From: Plantago major
Taxonomy: Eukaryota > Streptophyta > Magnoliopsida > Lamiales > Plantaginaceae
Assembly: GCA_026545765.1 (NCBI GenBank)
Contig: CM048840.1
Location: 7,785,765 to 7,849,764 of the forward strand
Direction: 5' to 3'
DNA: 64,000 bases
Shown here: piece after piece, positions 10,250-22,461 of the stretch
Layout of the letters: every line of letters begins with the position of its first letter
Numbering within the stretch: the first letter of the stretch is position 1
Position numbers and translations under genes: made by a program
The notes under the pieces: generated by a model
What the model saw: the letters and a program-made list of their open reading frames with translations, nothing else
Database searches by the model: none
Told to the model about the DNA's origin: nothing

Positions 10250-13200
10250 TTAGAACAAAGGAGAGTCCAAGCTCCAAGAGAGTATTCTAATGTTACTAGT
10301 CTTCAAGTCTTCAGAAACGCAACTTGGGTTTAGATACCTCAAGTTCTTCAGCATCCTTTCTGGATCAGTTGATATGATCATCCACTTTTCTGCATTCTTG
10401 GACATAGTCATAAAGAATCCTTTTGACAGAGAGCTATGTCTTTCTGGATAAGTCACATATTTCATGGTAACTCTTGCCAAGTTTGTGATTCTTCCGCAGA
10501 AAGTGTTTGACCCAGAAGTACTTTCCCCAGACCCAGGCATGGTTTACTTGCAGCTAAGATAGGTTGAAATACTTGTATATTTCTTCCAGATAATGTATAT
10601 CATCTAGGTATTCATCCAATGTCATATAGAATGACTCATAGATTGAAACACCTAGTTTGTTCTTCCTGCTGTAGCTACCATCCAGTTTTCTTACCTTGTG
10701 TACATCATCAGGTTTTGGGTAAGGACAGGCAAAGGAAAGATCCATCTTTCTGGCTTCATTCCTCTTTTCTACTTCAAAGTTTAGCCAGGCATGAAGGTGC
10801 TCAGGTTTTAGCAATTCTGGCTTGCCTTCTCTCCATTTCAGGATCTGGTTGAGGATGGGAGTTGGAAACTTATCATTGACAAGTAGATGTTGTAGTTCCA
10901 GAATCCAATACCCTCTCTTGTTCAGAATGCACCTATATGAAGATTCTTCATTACTAGTCTTCATATACTCAACGTGGGCATTAGTTGGCCTTTCTTGATG
11001 TGTTTCATTGTTTATTCTGCCAAACTGGAAATCCCTTCTTGCTTTTCTGTTTGGTGGCCTTTTGTCAGGAGATCCTCTAACTCTTTCTTCCTACCTTGGG
11101 GCTGTGCTGGTGGATGTTCCTTGTAATGACTTGGTACATCCAGAAGGGGTTCTGGCTGCTAAAGGTCTTGCTGCCAGAGGAGGTTGTGAAGTAGTTGCTT
11201 GTCTCCTTTTCTTGTGAAGTGGATGTTCATCTGTGTCAGATTCATCCTCATCATCATTGAAGTCCAAAATTGGAGACTTGCAGCTTTCTTGACCTCTTAC
11301 TTCTCCTTCTTCCTTTTCTTCTTCTTCAGAAGTCTTCTTCTCTTCTGAGATTCTAAGGGACTTGGTTCCCCTAGTGACCATACTTCTCAGCCTTCTGGCT
11401 GGTTGATCTGGAACAACTTCTTCAGCAAGGGTATCTCCAGTGGTGTCCTTAATGACAAGTTGACTTGAGGAGGAAGGATTTGATTGTTTTCTTTTTCTTC
11501 CTCTGCCTTTCTGAGGCATCTCTTCTTCCCCCTTAGTCATGAATGACTGACTCATGATAGCATAAGCTTCAGAGAGAGTTTCAAAGTTTTTCTGGAGATT
11601 GTTGTGCACCCTGACCAATTCTTGAAGTTCCTTCTTCAGTTCTTTGTTCTGCCTAACCAGTCCTGCTCCTTTGTGTTGAGCTCTTCAAGCGGCCTTAGGA
11701 TGGCATTGGCTTGCAGGACAGCATGGCTGGCTTCATTCAATGTTGCATTAGCATTGTTACAATCGTCATCCCTAACCAACCCTAGGTCTTTCTGAGAGAC
11801 AGCTATGCTGGTTGCTCTGTTGAGTAAAGCAGCAGCCAATGGCTTCATCTTCTGGGATGGATTTTAGCACTTCTGTGTCTTGGGCAACTAGTGTCTTTCT
11901 GAGTTCTAAAAAGACACTGTTCCTTGCACGGTGCTCTTCACTTCTTGAACTACTTGGTGCAGAGAATATATGAGGAGCAAGTAGGGCTCTTTTGTGCTGA
12001 GTGACAAGTCTCTCATCTTCTGCTTCAGTAATCAAGTTGTGGGTTTCAGCATCACTATCATAATCCTTTTCTTGGATTGTTTGCAGATTGACAATCTTCT
12101 TCTGCTTTCCATCAAGTGTGCTGGCCTTCTGAGAAGATGTAGAAGGTCTTTCTGATGCAGTCTCAGCATCATGCTCTTCATCATCATTATCATCCATGGC
12201 ATCTATCTCAGCAGCTGTGACAACAATGGCATTTTTCAAATTTCTTTGCTCATCTAGGAGTGCCAATTCCTTTGGGGATCATCATTCTGATCATCATCAT
12301 CCTTTTTCTTTTCTTCTTGGTTTGGATGCTCAGAGGGAGGTTCTTGATAATCATTTTCGTCCATCTCCTCGTCATCTTCTGAAACCAGGTTGATCACATT
12401 TGGGAATGTAATCATCCTCCCATTGACTTCTTCTTGTTCAGCAGGATAAGTAGTGAGCTTGCTGGGCAAGGCAGGATGGGTAACCATCTGCTCTTGGGTT
12501 TGAGCATCCGCAGACTTGAAATCTGCTATAAGTCTTTGTGCTACTTCATGAATGAAGTTTTCATGCATCAGAGTGGCAAAAGAGTAGGACTCTGTTGGGA
12601 ACAATGCATGGATATAATCTTCCAAATTGAAGGCGATTGCTTTCTTTTCTGGGACGTCGATTACTCTGGCTAATCGAAGGTCACCTTCTGAGTTTCTGCC
12701 ATTGTCTGAAGCACTTGAGATGTTTCTTTATAGTGTGCTTCTGGAAAGCCTTGAGTAAATCAACTGGCACTAGACTTTGAGCCTGAAAGAAGGTGTTCAA
12801 GTTAGTTTTTTTAAACCACTTGTGTTAGTATCTGTGTGCAGAAGTAAGCTTTCTGAGCATACCTGTGTAAAAACACTAGGCTCATCTGTTTGGAGTTTTG
12901 CTTGCTTGGGCACAGAGGCCTCAGATACTTTGGTGTGAGGGGAGGTTTTATCCTCATCAACCTTTCTTTCTGCTTGAACCTGAGAATTAAAATCAAATAT
13001 GTTTAGAAACTGTTAACAGAAAAGATAGGTGGAAAAGTGCTTTCTGAGACTTCACTTACTTCCAAGTGAGTAAGCTCAGTAGCATGGTCCTCAGAAACCT
13101 TGGGGATTTCTGGCACCTTTTCTGCAGATACTGCTTGTTCAGCAGTTTTAGTTTCTTTTGGAGGAGATAAGACCACAGTCTTTCCTTCCAATTGTTCTTC

Positions 13201-15779
13201 TGACTGAGCCTGTAAGAACAAACATAAAAGATTTAGTAGTGGGTTTTCCAGAGCATTTTTTGAAGAAGACTATTACTGATTACTTACCTTCTCAGCAGAA
13301 GGCTCAGTAAATACTTCCCCAGAAAGCTTTTCAGCCTCTGGAATCTCTAGGTTTTTGGGAGTTGGTTCCACCACCACTACTTCCTCAGTTGGAGCCTAAG
13401 AAGAGACATTAAGAAAATTAGAACATAAGATAAGAGCATTTTTAGTTATTTCTTGTTCAGAGATAACTTTACTACCTGTAGGACAGGCTCTTCTTGATGT
13501 TCTGAGGTTGGAGGAACCTCTTCTTGATTCAAGGGGGTGGACAAGTTTTCTTCCCCCTGAAAGTGTGTCTCCAAGTTGGCATGTGACAAATACAACTTAT
13601 GAGTAACAAGTTAACATGCAATTATGTTGACATGTTAGATACAAACTATCTTTGTTACCTGAATAGAGTCAGGCTGATCATTGATCTCTTGGACTTGTGG
13701 TGATTCCACAGTCTCTCTGTGCTCATTATTGTTCTCCTCTGCAGTATCATTCTGAGTCTCCATCTCAGTTTGATCCCTTTCTGAGAGTTGAGTTCTCTCA
13801 GAAGGTTGAGGAACCTGTTCAAGAACAGGGTTTTCTTCAGCAATATTAAGTGCTGGCATTGTGAATGTGGAAGCAATGGCATTGGTTCCACCACCACTAC
13901 TTCCTCAGTTGGAGTCTAAGAAGAGACATTAAGAAAATTAGAACATAAGATAAGAGCATTTTTAGTTATTTCTTGTTCATAGATAACTTTACTACCTGTA
14001 GGACAGGCTCTTCTTGATGTTCTGAGGTTGGAGGAACCTCTTCTTGATTCAAGGGGGTGGACAAGTTTTCTTCCCCCTGAAAGTGTGTCTCCAAGTTGGC
14101 CTGTGACAAATACAGCTTATGAGTAACAAGTTAACATGCAATTATGTTGACATGTTAGATACAAACTATCTTTGTTACCTGAATAGAGTCAGGCTGATCA
14201 TTGATCTCTTGGACTTGTGGTGATTCCACAGTCTCTCTGTGCTCATTATTGTTCTCCTCTGCAGTATCATTCTGAGTCTCCATCTCAGTTTGATCCCTTT
14301 CTGAGAGTTGAGCTCTCTCAGAAGGTTGAGGAACCTGTTCAAGAATGTGGTTTTCTTGACAATATTAAGTTTGGCATTGTGAATGTGGAAGCAATGGCAA
14401 CATCTTCCATCATTCTATCTTCCTCACCAGGCCTTCTTCTTCCTCTTGCGTAGGGGCTCTTGTCTTTCTGAAGAGCTGAGCTTGATGCTCCTCCATGGGT
14501 CTCATACTTGAATCTTTTGAGTACTTTTGCAAGTACTTCATCATCCTCAGAGTCACTATTCTGTGTTGGTACAGACCCATCTATGATATTTCTATCATCT
14601 CTGGAGAGTTCTGGAGCATTCTGGTTCAGGACTCTTGGGGCATTCTGGAGTTGCCTTTCTGGGCGTCCAACATCTTCTGAGACTTTTTCTCCAGAAGGTT
14701 GTGCCTCTTGTATGATTAGGGGCTTGGAGGCTCTTTTGTTATGAGTCCTCTTTCTCTTGGCAACTGGAGGTTTAGCTTGAGCTTGCTCAGAGACCTCCTC
14801 ACCTTGTCTGCGATTCTTTTTTTCTTACGCTTTCGAAAGTGCGTTCTCGTGACAAGTTTCTCCTTTTCTTCAAAAGCGTGTCTGAAGAGAGAGTTGGTGA
14901 CTGGGATTTCCTGTCTATCTCTGAGAGTGATTCCCATTGTTTCCAGAATGTAACAGATTCTGAGACCAAAGTGCATATTGGCCTTTGGCTCAGCAAGGCC
15001 ATTGATGATTTTGGGCTCAAATTCCTCAATATGTCCAAGGAATTTGTTGAAGGCGTACTTCCCCCAATTGAAGTGGGTTTCCTGCCCTTCATGCTTCTTG
15101 TTCAGAAGATGCATCATCATCCATCTCTCCATGCTTATCTGGTCTACTCCACCTTTGTTGCCATCAAAGCAACGAACCAGAATAAGAGCTAAAGTACTCC
15201 AGTGTTTCTGGAGGTGACTAGTTCTGATGGCTTTCAGAGCAAAGTCTCCTGGACACCCCTTTGCATTTTCTAACTGGATTGCTTCAAATAGCTCCTTGAC
15301 GCCTTGAATCATGGAAGCGTCCTTGATGTTGATGTCTTCAAATGTTCCTCGATTTTTCAATCGGAATATCTTGCAGAAAGTCTTGCAGTCTAGAACAATT
15401 TCTTGTCCTTGGACTTCAGTCTGCATGTATTTTTCTTCTTCATCATTCACAACTTTTGTGAAGATTTTGGAGTTGTTATAGAACTCCAGTACATCCAGTG
15501 TGGATAATCCACTAGGTGCAGCAGATAGAAGCTTGTAGATATGGGAATTCTTCAGCATCCCCAATATCAGTTTCCTTTCTGGTTTTGAATGTATAACTGC
15601 TGGTACATATCTCTTTACTAGAAAAGCTCCCCAATTCATTTTGTGGTTAGGATTCGGTCAGATGGGGTAAACTTTCCTGTATATGCTTATTCAACACCTT
15701 AAGTTCCTTTCCTCCTTGCTTTTCAAAGAGAGCATGATCTGACCTTAGGGTTCTTGGTGGTCATCTTCTGGGGTGCCAT
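10250..15779 (-). pseudogene. E3 ORF3: multi-exon third ORF between pol and the 3' LTR
   Basis: A start ATG lies at 15777-15779 (MAPQKMT). A 307-codon frame at 14716-15639 follows; it begins MNWGAFLVKRYVP and looks like the N-terminal globular domain of plant 'putative transposon protein' families. Then come short acidic Pro/Glu/Ser-rich pieces separated by intron-like gaps (minus-strand donors GTAAGT, acceptors TTCTTACAG; for example an intron near 13211-13287). C-terminal frames follow at 11772-12625, 11091-11618, 10554-10964 and 10250-10540, including GYWILELQHLL and AWLNFEV blocks shared with E1 and E2. Frames break near 12260, 11780 and 10545. It occupies the env-like position of Sireviruses, but I see no convincing signal peptide or membrane segment, so I do not call it an envelope gene. 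Confidence 0.65.
13362..14401. repeat. 520-bp tandem duplication within E3 ORF3
   Basis: Copy 1 starts at 13362 and copy 2 at 13882, both opening TTGGTTCCACCACCACTACT. Each copy carries the same series of short exon pieces and intron-like spacers. The copies differ by few bases plus small deletions near 14345-14375, so the duplication is recent. Confidence 0.9.
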
Positions 15780-15786
15780 CTCTTAT

Positions 15787-16692
15787 ATAGAGTTTTGAGT
15801 GAGTATTTTTCAGATGAATTTTGCACAATTAATCGAGATTAGTCTGTCTTTTCGGAAGACTAAGCACAAGAAGTTGAGTTTGCAGAGGGGGTTTTGCAGA
15901 AATCTTGAGAGATTTTCTTTGAAATGTTGATCTGAGTTTGAAATTGGTAAAAGTGTTTGTATTTTGCCCAAATCCTATATATATAGCAGACAAAATCTAC
16001 ATAGATACAACATACATATAGCTGAATATGAATGCGTGTCTTTGCATCTGCATAGGCGTGGTACGTCCTTTGTACTTCATTAAATGCGTAGTGGGCCATG
16101 TATGCATTTCTCAACAGACATTACTTGCTTTGTTTTAATCTCAACCGTTGAGATCAAACGTTTATTCATCAAGGGCTTATATTGAATATCTTGTAATGAT
16201 ATCAATCAACAAATGGTAATGTGCCGACTTGATGGATTTTTAATATGCTACATTCATTGTGTCACTTAGTAAAGAGTAGGAACACTTAATCGTTTCAGCT
16301 TATCATTCTGAGTGTCAAGTCCTTATCTATATATTGTTTATCATGAAAATGGTAAAGATACAAGACATTGCACATGTTTGACTTTCAGAACTTATACCTT
16401 TTGGGCTTTGTGTGTCCATTTCTCTTTATGACTAAATAGCTTTCTGAATTCAAGTGTCAGAAGCTTCAGTTGTTTGAATGTATTTGACCCACTCTCAGTA
16501 AGTTCTAGTTTTATTTACTTATTGAGTGTGTACCAACCTTTGCCTTTCTGGATACCCGTTCCAGAAATGTTTTGCCTTTCTGAGTGTTGCTACTCAGAAA
16601 CCTTTGCATCACTTCTTATCAACTTGGCTTTCTGAGAACACATCTCAGAGGCCTACTCACTTATTCAGACTTTAGAGATTCAGGACAATTTT
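15787..16692 (-). promoter_or_regulatory. E3 segment between pol stop and ORF3, with TATA box
   Basis: No open frame is convincing. The minus-strand GCTATATATATAGGATTT (TATA at 15975-15986) lies about 196 bp before the ORF3 ATG and is matched almost exactly in E2 (26600-26611, about 190 bp before its ORF3 ATG). A second TATATAAGAG sits directly at the ATG in both elements. The conservation suggests a dedicated ORF3 promoter; this is inference. Confidence 0.5.
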
Positions 16693-18477
16693 TCAGTCCT
16701 TAGGCAACTCCATTAATCCAAGATTTTGTCTCAAAGTCAAGAACCGGCTTTCTTGTAAGGGCTTGGTGAAGATATCTGCAAGTTGGTCTTCTGTGCCAAT
16801 CTTGAGTATCTCTATATTGCCTTTCTCAACATGGTCTCTGATGAAGTGGTGTCTAACATCAATGTGCTTTGTTCTGGCATGGAACTTGGGGTTCTGTGTG
16901 ATTGCAATAGCACTTGTGTTATCACAGAAAATGGGAGTTTTCTCTTCATTGAGTCCATAGTCTCTGAGTTGTTGTTGAATCCACAGAATTTGTGTTGCAC
17001 AACAACCAGCAGCAATATATTCAGCCTCTATGGTAGAAGTTGCAATTGAGTTTTGTTTCTTGCTAAACCATGAGATAAGTCTAGTTCCCAGAAACTGACA
17101 AGTTCCTGAGGTACTTTTCCTATCAAGCATTGATCCAACATAATCAGCATCTGAGTAACCAGCCAAACTCAATCCACTTTCTTTAGGATACGACAATCCT
17201 ACATCTACTGTACCTTTCACATACTTTAATATTTTCATAGCAGTGTTGTAATGTGATTGCATTGGATTTGTTTGAAATGTAGCACACACTCCAACTGCAT
17301 ATTGAATATCGTCAGTGCGCTTGCGAAGGTAAAGTAGTGAACCTATCAATTTCCTATACTTGTGTTCATCAACACTCTTATCTGATTCAGTATAGGTCAT
17401 CTTGGTTCCTATGTTCATAGGTATCTTAGCATTCTTTTCAGAAGGCTTAAGATTGAACTTTGTGAGCATGTCTTTTGCATACTTTGTCTGACTAATGAAT
17501 ATTCCATCATTGAGTTGCTTGACTTGCAATCCTAGGAAATAGTTCAATTCTCCCATCATGCTCATCTCAAATTTACTTTTCATGAGATTTGCAAAGTCAT
17601 CACAAAGTTGCTTGTCCTTAGATCCAAATATGATGTCATCAACATATACTTGAACTAAGAGTAGTTTCCCATCATGATTTAAAGTAAATAAAGTTTTATC
17701 AACTTCACCTTTCTTGAACCCACTTTCCAGAAGGTATTTGGCCAAAGTGTCATACCATGCTCTTGGAGCCTGTTTCAGTCCATAAAGAGCTTTCTGTAGC
17801 TTATAGACCATTCTACTTTCTGAGGAAACTTCAAAGCCAGGTGGTTGCTCAACATAGACTTCCTCAGCAAGTTCACCATTCAAGAATGCACTTTTGACAT
17901 CCATCTGATAAACTTTAAAATCTTTATGAGCTGCAAAGGCCAGAAAGAGTCTTATTGCATCCAATCTGGCAACAGGTGCATATGACTCGTCAAAATCAAG
18001 ACCTTCAGTCTGGGTGAATCCCTTGGCAACCAACCTTGCTTTGTTTCTGGTTATTTCACCAGATTCATTCATCTTGTTTCTGAAAACCCACTTAGTTCCA
18101 ATCATAGATATTCCTTCTACAAATGAAACTAGTTTCCAGACTTTGTTTCTCTCAAACTGATCCAACTCTTCTTGCATTGCTGAGATCCAGTCTTGGTCTC
18201 TTAATGCTTCTTCTATAGTTTTTGGTTCAATGTTTGAGATAAAACATCCAAAGAGAGAATTAGCATTTTCAGCTATTGCTCTCCTAGTCCTAACACATTG
18301 ATTGATTGGTCCAATCACGTCTTTTGCAGGATGATCCTTGATCCATCTCATCATGGGTTTAGGGATAGTAGGTTCAACATCTATGTGATTTGAATGTGAA
18401 TCACTATGATTATGACTTGATACTTCTTCAGTATCTGTGACATTTTGCACCTCAGAAGGGCGGTGAATGTCTGACAC
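16693..18477 (-). pseudogene. E3 pol, reverse transcriptase and RNase H part (594 codons open)
   Basis: This is the copia RT-RNase H region. RT motifs are seen at [10 protein letters not shown] (residues 194-203), [13 protein letters not shown] (230-242) and the catalytic YVDD (278-281). RNase H carries Asp443/Asp445 (YSDADY), Glu484 and Asp519 (FCDNTSA), then HIDVRHHF. It ends LPKD-stop at 16693. It is fully open, but the polyprotein is cut upstream: a TAA at 18478-18480 replaces the CAA codon that E2 has at the same place. The first Met is therefore not the true start. The products would convert element RNA to cDNA in virus-like particles. Confidence 0.93.
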
Positions 18478-20040
18478 TTACTCATTGTGAGAGCATTCTG
18501 GGACATGCCTGTCAGAGAGGTCATTTCCAGAGTTAGCTCTCTGATGAACATCTTCAGTTTCCATTTCTGGAATTCTCATAGCAAATTCTTCATCATGTCT
18601 GAGAATCATCTGGTTGTTACTAGGCATTTCATGCTTTTCTTCGTCAGAGTCATCCTCCCTTTCCATAATGATGTTTTTCCTTTCTGAGGCTTCTTCTTCA
18701 GAATCCTTTATCATTAGTTCCTTGAACCTTTCTAAGAGTTCATCAGCAAGGGGTGTTTTCTTGCTTCCTTCATAGAATACAACATGAACTGATTCTTCAA
18801 TCTTCTTTGTTCTTTTGTTGTAAACTCTGTATGCTTTGCTATTCATAGAATAACCAAGAAACACGCCTTCATCTGCCTTTGGTTGAAATTTTCTTAGATA
18901 CTCTTTTCCATTGTTAAGAAAAAAACATCTACAACCAAATACTTTTAGATGTTTGATATTAGGGGGTCTACCAACCAAGAGTTCATATGGGGTCTTGTCA
19001 TGGTGTTTATTTATCAAACATCTGTTCTGAGTGTAGCATGCTGTGTTTACAGCTTCAACCCAATAAACTTCACTTATCTCGATTAATAAATAGCATTGTC
19101 CTTGCTGCTTCTTTAAGGGTTCTATTTTTCCTTTCTGCAACACCATTTTGTTGTGGTGTTCTTATAGAGGAAAGTTGGTGTTGTATACCTTTGCTGGTAC
19201 AAAACTCCTTTATGTACTGGTTGACAAACTCAGTACCATGGTCTGTTCTGATTACAGATACCTTGTAATTTTTCATGACTTCAAGCTTATTCAGCAAGTT
19301 TGGTATCTCCACCCTTGCATCAGATTTGTGCTTCAGAAAGACAACCCAAGTGAATCTTGAGAAGTCATCTACAACAACAAGACCATACTTCTTTCCTGCA
19401 TAACTAGTTACAGATGATTCCAAAAGATCCATGTGTAATAGTTGCAGTGGTCTAACACTAGAGTGACTGGTTTTGGACTTGAAAGAGATCTTAGATTGTT
19501 TCCCCATCCGACAAAGTGTAATGATACCATCCTTCGAAAGATGTTTTGGGAAGACCAACCACTAACTCTTTCTTGGCAAGTTTGTTCAGAGTTTTGAAAT
19601 TCAAGTGACTCATTCTTTTGTGCCATAACCAGTGCTCTTCTGTGTGACCTGATTGACTCACCATGAGACATTCTTCAGTTGTGGCAGATGCCAATCGGCA
19701 ACATAAAGACTTCCTTTCCGCCGAGCAACCAAGACTGTCTTCTTTGACTCATTGTCAATAAGTTTGCAATACTTCGCTTTGAATTTCACAGTAAATCCCT
19801 TGTCTGCAAACTGGCTCATGCTAAATAGATTATATTTCAAACCTTTAACATGTAATACGTCAGTGATTGTTAATGATCCTAATTTGACGTTGCCAAATCC
19901 CAAAGAGGGATTTAATTCTCCTCCAGCAAATCTGATGTCTGTTCCATTGTTGCAAGCTTTGTAATTGACCAGATTTGCTTTGTCTCCTGTCATGTGCTTT
20001 CCGCATCCACTATCAAATAGCCATTAAGCCTTAGTCCAAG
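18478..20040 (-). pseudogene. E3 pol, protease and integrase part, broken
   Basis: From right to left: protease active site DSG in FDSGCGKHMTG (near 19990-20028, with a TAA just upstream at the KA-stop-W position), the protease/pre-integrase frame 19658-19993, the GAG-pre-integrase zinc region (HKRMSHLNF, near 19590-19640), the integrase core 19070-19558 with the first Asp in LLHMDL, the second in RTDHGTEF and Glu in GVAERKNR, then the C-terminal integrase part 18478-19146 with GCRCFFL. Frameshifts lie near 19560-19660 and 19080. Integrase would insert the cDNA and leave 5-bp duplications, as seen here. Confidence 0.85.
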
Positions 20041-20410
20041 TTCTGCACAAAACAGGAAACAGGAGTTAGGTTCTTGCTTCAGAGATATAACCATTTAGAC
20101 TAAACATTCTTCCAGTAGGAATCCACATTTTAGTGAATTTCTTGAGAGTTTGTTTTTGTCTATCTTGATCAGAAGGAGATGTAATAAAATCAGTAATTTT
20201 GATCTCAATCTTCCTTCTTAGGGTGTTTCTAGGTGTTCCTTTTGGTGCTTTCTGGACCCTGGGTTTCTGGGGTTGCTTTTCAGCAAACTTAGCCTTTCTG
20301 GCCAGGTTCCTTCTAGCTCTGGCATTCAGTTTTTCAGTGGCTTGAGATTTCTTCCACTTCTGTCTATTGCTACGTGAAATATCAGCCTTGCGCCATTGTT
20401 CTTGTCCTTC
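20041..20410 (-). pseudogene. E3 gag, C-terminal tail (left of the E2 insertion)
   Basis: The sequence is rich in Lys/Arg/Gln, encodes the ARARRNLARKAKFAEKQ stretch, and is homologous to E2 30594-30960. Its right edge is the duplication CTTAT, and the frame continues across E2 into the gag part that ends at 34823. Confidence 0.8.
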
Positions 20411-20415
20411 CTTAT
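20411..20415. repeat. Target-site duplication of E2, left copy
   Basis: CTTAT lies directly before TGTTGGTCC; the partner is at 34818-34822. Confidence 0.95.
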
Positions 20416-22071
20416 TGTTGGTCCAGATAACGGCAAAGTAAAAGACTAGAGGGGGGGGGGGGTGAATAGTCTTTTAAAACTTTTGTCGATAAAAACTATT
20501 TCTCAGATATCTGTGTAGATATCTGATACTTAGTTTCAGAGCGCGGAAGACTTAAGATAGATAAGTGCAGAAACAGTTAAAGTGTGTGTGTTGCTGAAAT
20601 GTAAGTACAGAAAAGTAAATAACACAGCAAGTATAGTGGTATCTGGAGGTGGCGTAATCCTCCAACTAATCCACTTCGGTCTTCCAAAGACCTAGAATTC
20701 ACTAGAATAGATAATTGAGGTCACCTTACAAAAATCCTATTCTAAGATTCCTTAAACAAATGGTTCCCAACCAAATGTTCCCCCTGAGTTGTTCCACGGC
20801 TTTCACAGCCAAGTACTTCCTGTACTCAGAAACCTTTTTGAGCTATTCCCTAGCTTCCCAAGCTAAGTACTTCCTGTGCTCAATAACCTTGGAGTTATTC
20901 CTTAGTTTCTCAAACTAAGTACTTCCTGTATTCCACGCCAGTGATGGTGTTGGTTTTGGTTTGAGTTGTCAGATGAGCTTCTTTGTTAACTTTTCAGTTA
21001 ATCAGATAGCTCTGTGAATCAAGTATTCTTAATACACTTTGCAATGTATGGTATCTTGTTCTTTTTACTGACCCAAGTCTTAGATAAATGTTCTAGAGAA
21101 TGAATCTCAGATACTTGATCTTTCAATTTAACTCTTTCACAGATAGCTGTGCTTGTTTAGGATCAGGACACTTAGAACTTCAGTGTTACTCAAGATCAAG
21201 AGCTTTGGTCGCAACAGAAAGCTTTGAGGATAAGTAATTTGCTTGAGATAGCGAGATATGTGTTCAGTGTAAGTTCTTCAGGTTGTGTCTTCTCAAGAAG
21301 TCTAAGTGTTGATATTTATAGATGAATTTGAATGTCGTTGAATAGTATCCGTTAGGCTTAAATCAAATTCAAACTATTGATATCTGTGTATAGTATCTTT
21401 ATGTGAGTTTGTCTTCTTCTTCAGAAACTACCGTTGCTTTTGTTCAGACATCTCTGTCCGTGCATTTAATGCATTGTACTATACTTTTGTCCTATAGTGC
21501 CAACGGAACTATGCTTTGTATCAGGGACTTAACTTTATCAGTTTTCTCTGAGTTTTAGCACGTCCTTACCTTTAACTTCAGATACCACTTTTATTGAAAC
21601 AACTTTGTTTGCAATATATATTTCTTTATCAGAAATGTGGTTTAAGGCTCAAGGTATCTGAGAGTAGATATCTGTGGGCACTTTCCTGGTTTTCAGAAAC
21701 CTTCCAGTTCTCAGATATCTCTTGTGACATAGCTTGTTTAAAACTATTCGTGTCTTCAAGATATCTGGCCAAGGTATCTGTAAAACTATTTCAGTAATCT
21801 TGTGCAGTCTTCAAATCTTCAATGACGTTGAACTTGTTCTGCTTGGATGTCTTCTTCTTGGTCTTCTCTTCATAAGATAAAAATTACATTTTGAGACCTA
21901 ACATCCTATACAAGATTAGCTAGACTATCATACTTAGTGGGTTTCCTCTTTTACAATGTTCAAGTGAACCAAGAGTACTAATCACCTTTCTGAGACTAAG
22001 ATAAGTCATCATGTTGCTGATCAAAATCTAAACAGATATTTCTAACAAAATATCTAACAAATTTCCTAACA
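20416..22071 (-). repeat. 3' LTR of E2 (1656 bp)
   Basis: Plus-strand ends are TGTTGGTCC and CCTAACA. It contains the G12 hairpin (arms TAAAAGACTA 20439-20448 and TAGTCTTTTA 20467-20476), four leader hairpins (20761-20773, 20794-20812, 20849-20867, 20900-20919) and a minus-strand TATA (CTATAAATATC near 21320). The outer 5' end carries a repeated TTTGTTAG motif that lengthens it relative to E1 and E3. Confidence 0.93.
20761..20919 (-). repeat. Leader hairpin array of the E2 3' LTR
   Basis: Plus-strand stems: TGGTT/AACCA (20761-20773), CGGCT/AGCCAAG (20794-20812), CCTAGCTT/AAGCTAAG (20849-20867), CTTAGTTT/AAACTAAG (20900-20919), three of them followed by TACTTCC. The same array is at 33511-33669 in the 5' LTR. 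Confidence 0.85.
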
Positions 22072-22073
22072 AA

Positions 22074-22086
22074 TTTCCCCCTTTTT
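22074..22086 (-). other. Polypurine tract of E2
   Basis: Minus-strand AAAAAGGGGGAAA lies 2 bases from the 3' LTR, identical to E1 and E3. The stretch 22087-22461 is untranslated and collinear with E1 1992-2350. Confidence 0.9.
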
Positions 22087-22461
22087 GATCAGTCAACGAT
22101 GACTATCTGACCTATTACAAATCTGGATGAGTGAACAATCCAACACTTAATCATTTCTTAATATTTTTCAATTCATTCAATGAAGTGCAGAAAGTAAACA
22201 TCAACCAAGTCACAAGGTGTGATCTTTGCTGACAAGTTATCTTTTATAGAATACTATCTGAGAGTAAGTTCATCAGATAAGTTGCAATGAAAGATTACAG
22301 ATAACTTTAGTACATAAAACAAGTTTAGCTCAGTCAGCAAAAATACAACAAAAATACATAGTAAATTAGGACAACAGGAGTAGCCAAGCTCCAAGTAAAC
22401 ATCCTAATAGACTAGTCTTCAAGTCTTCAACTCTTCAAGTCTTCAACAGTAGTTCTATGGA

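Noticed and set aside
10250-15779. Reading ORF3 as a retroviral-type envelope gene
   Set aside because: Only the position fits. I found no convincing signal peptide, transmembrane segment or cleavage site in the readable frames.
16763-16960. Plus-strand frames opposite the copia pol genes (also near 17000, 19000, 29000)
   Set aside because: All are antisense shadows of the RT, RNase H and integrase frames.
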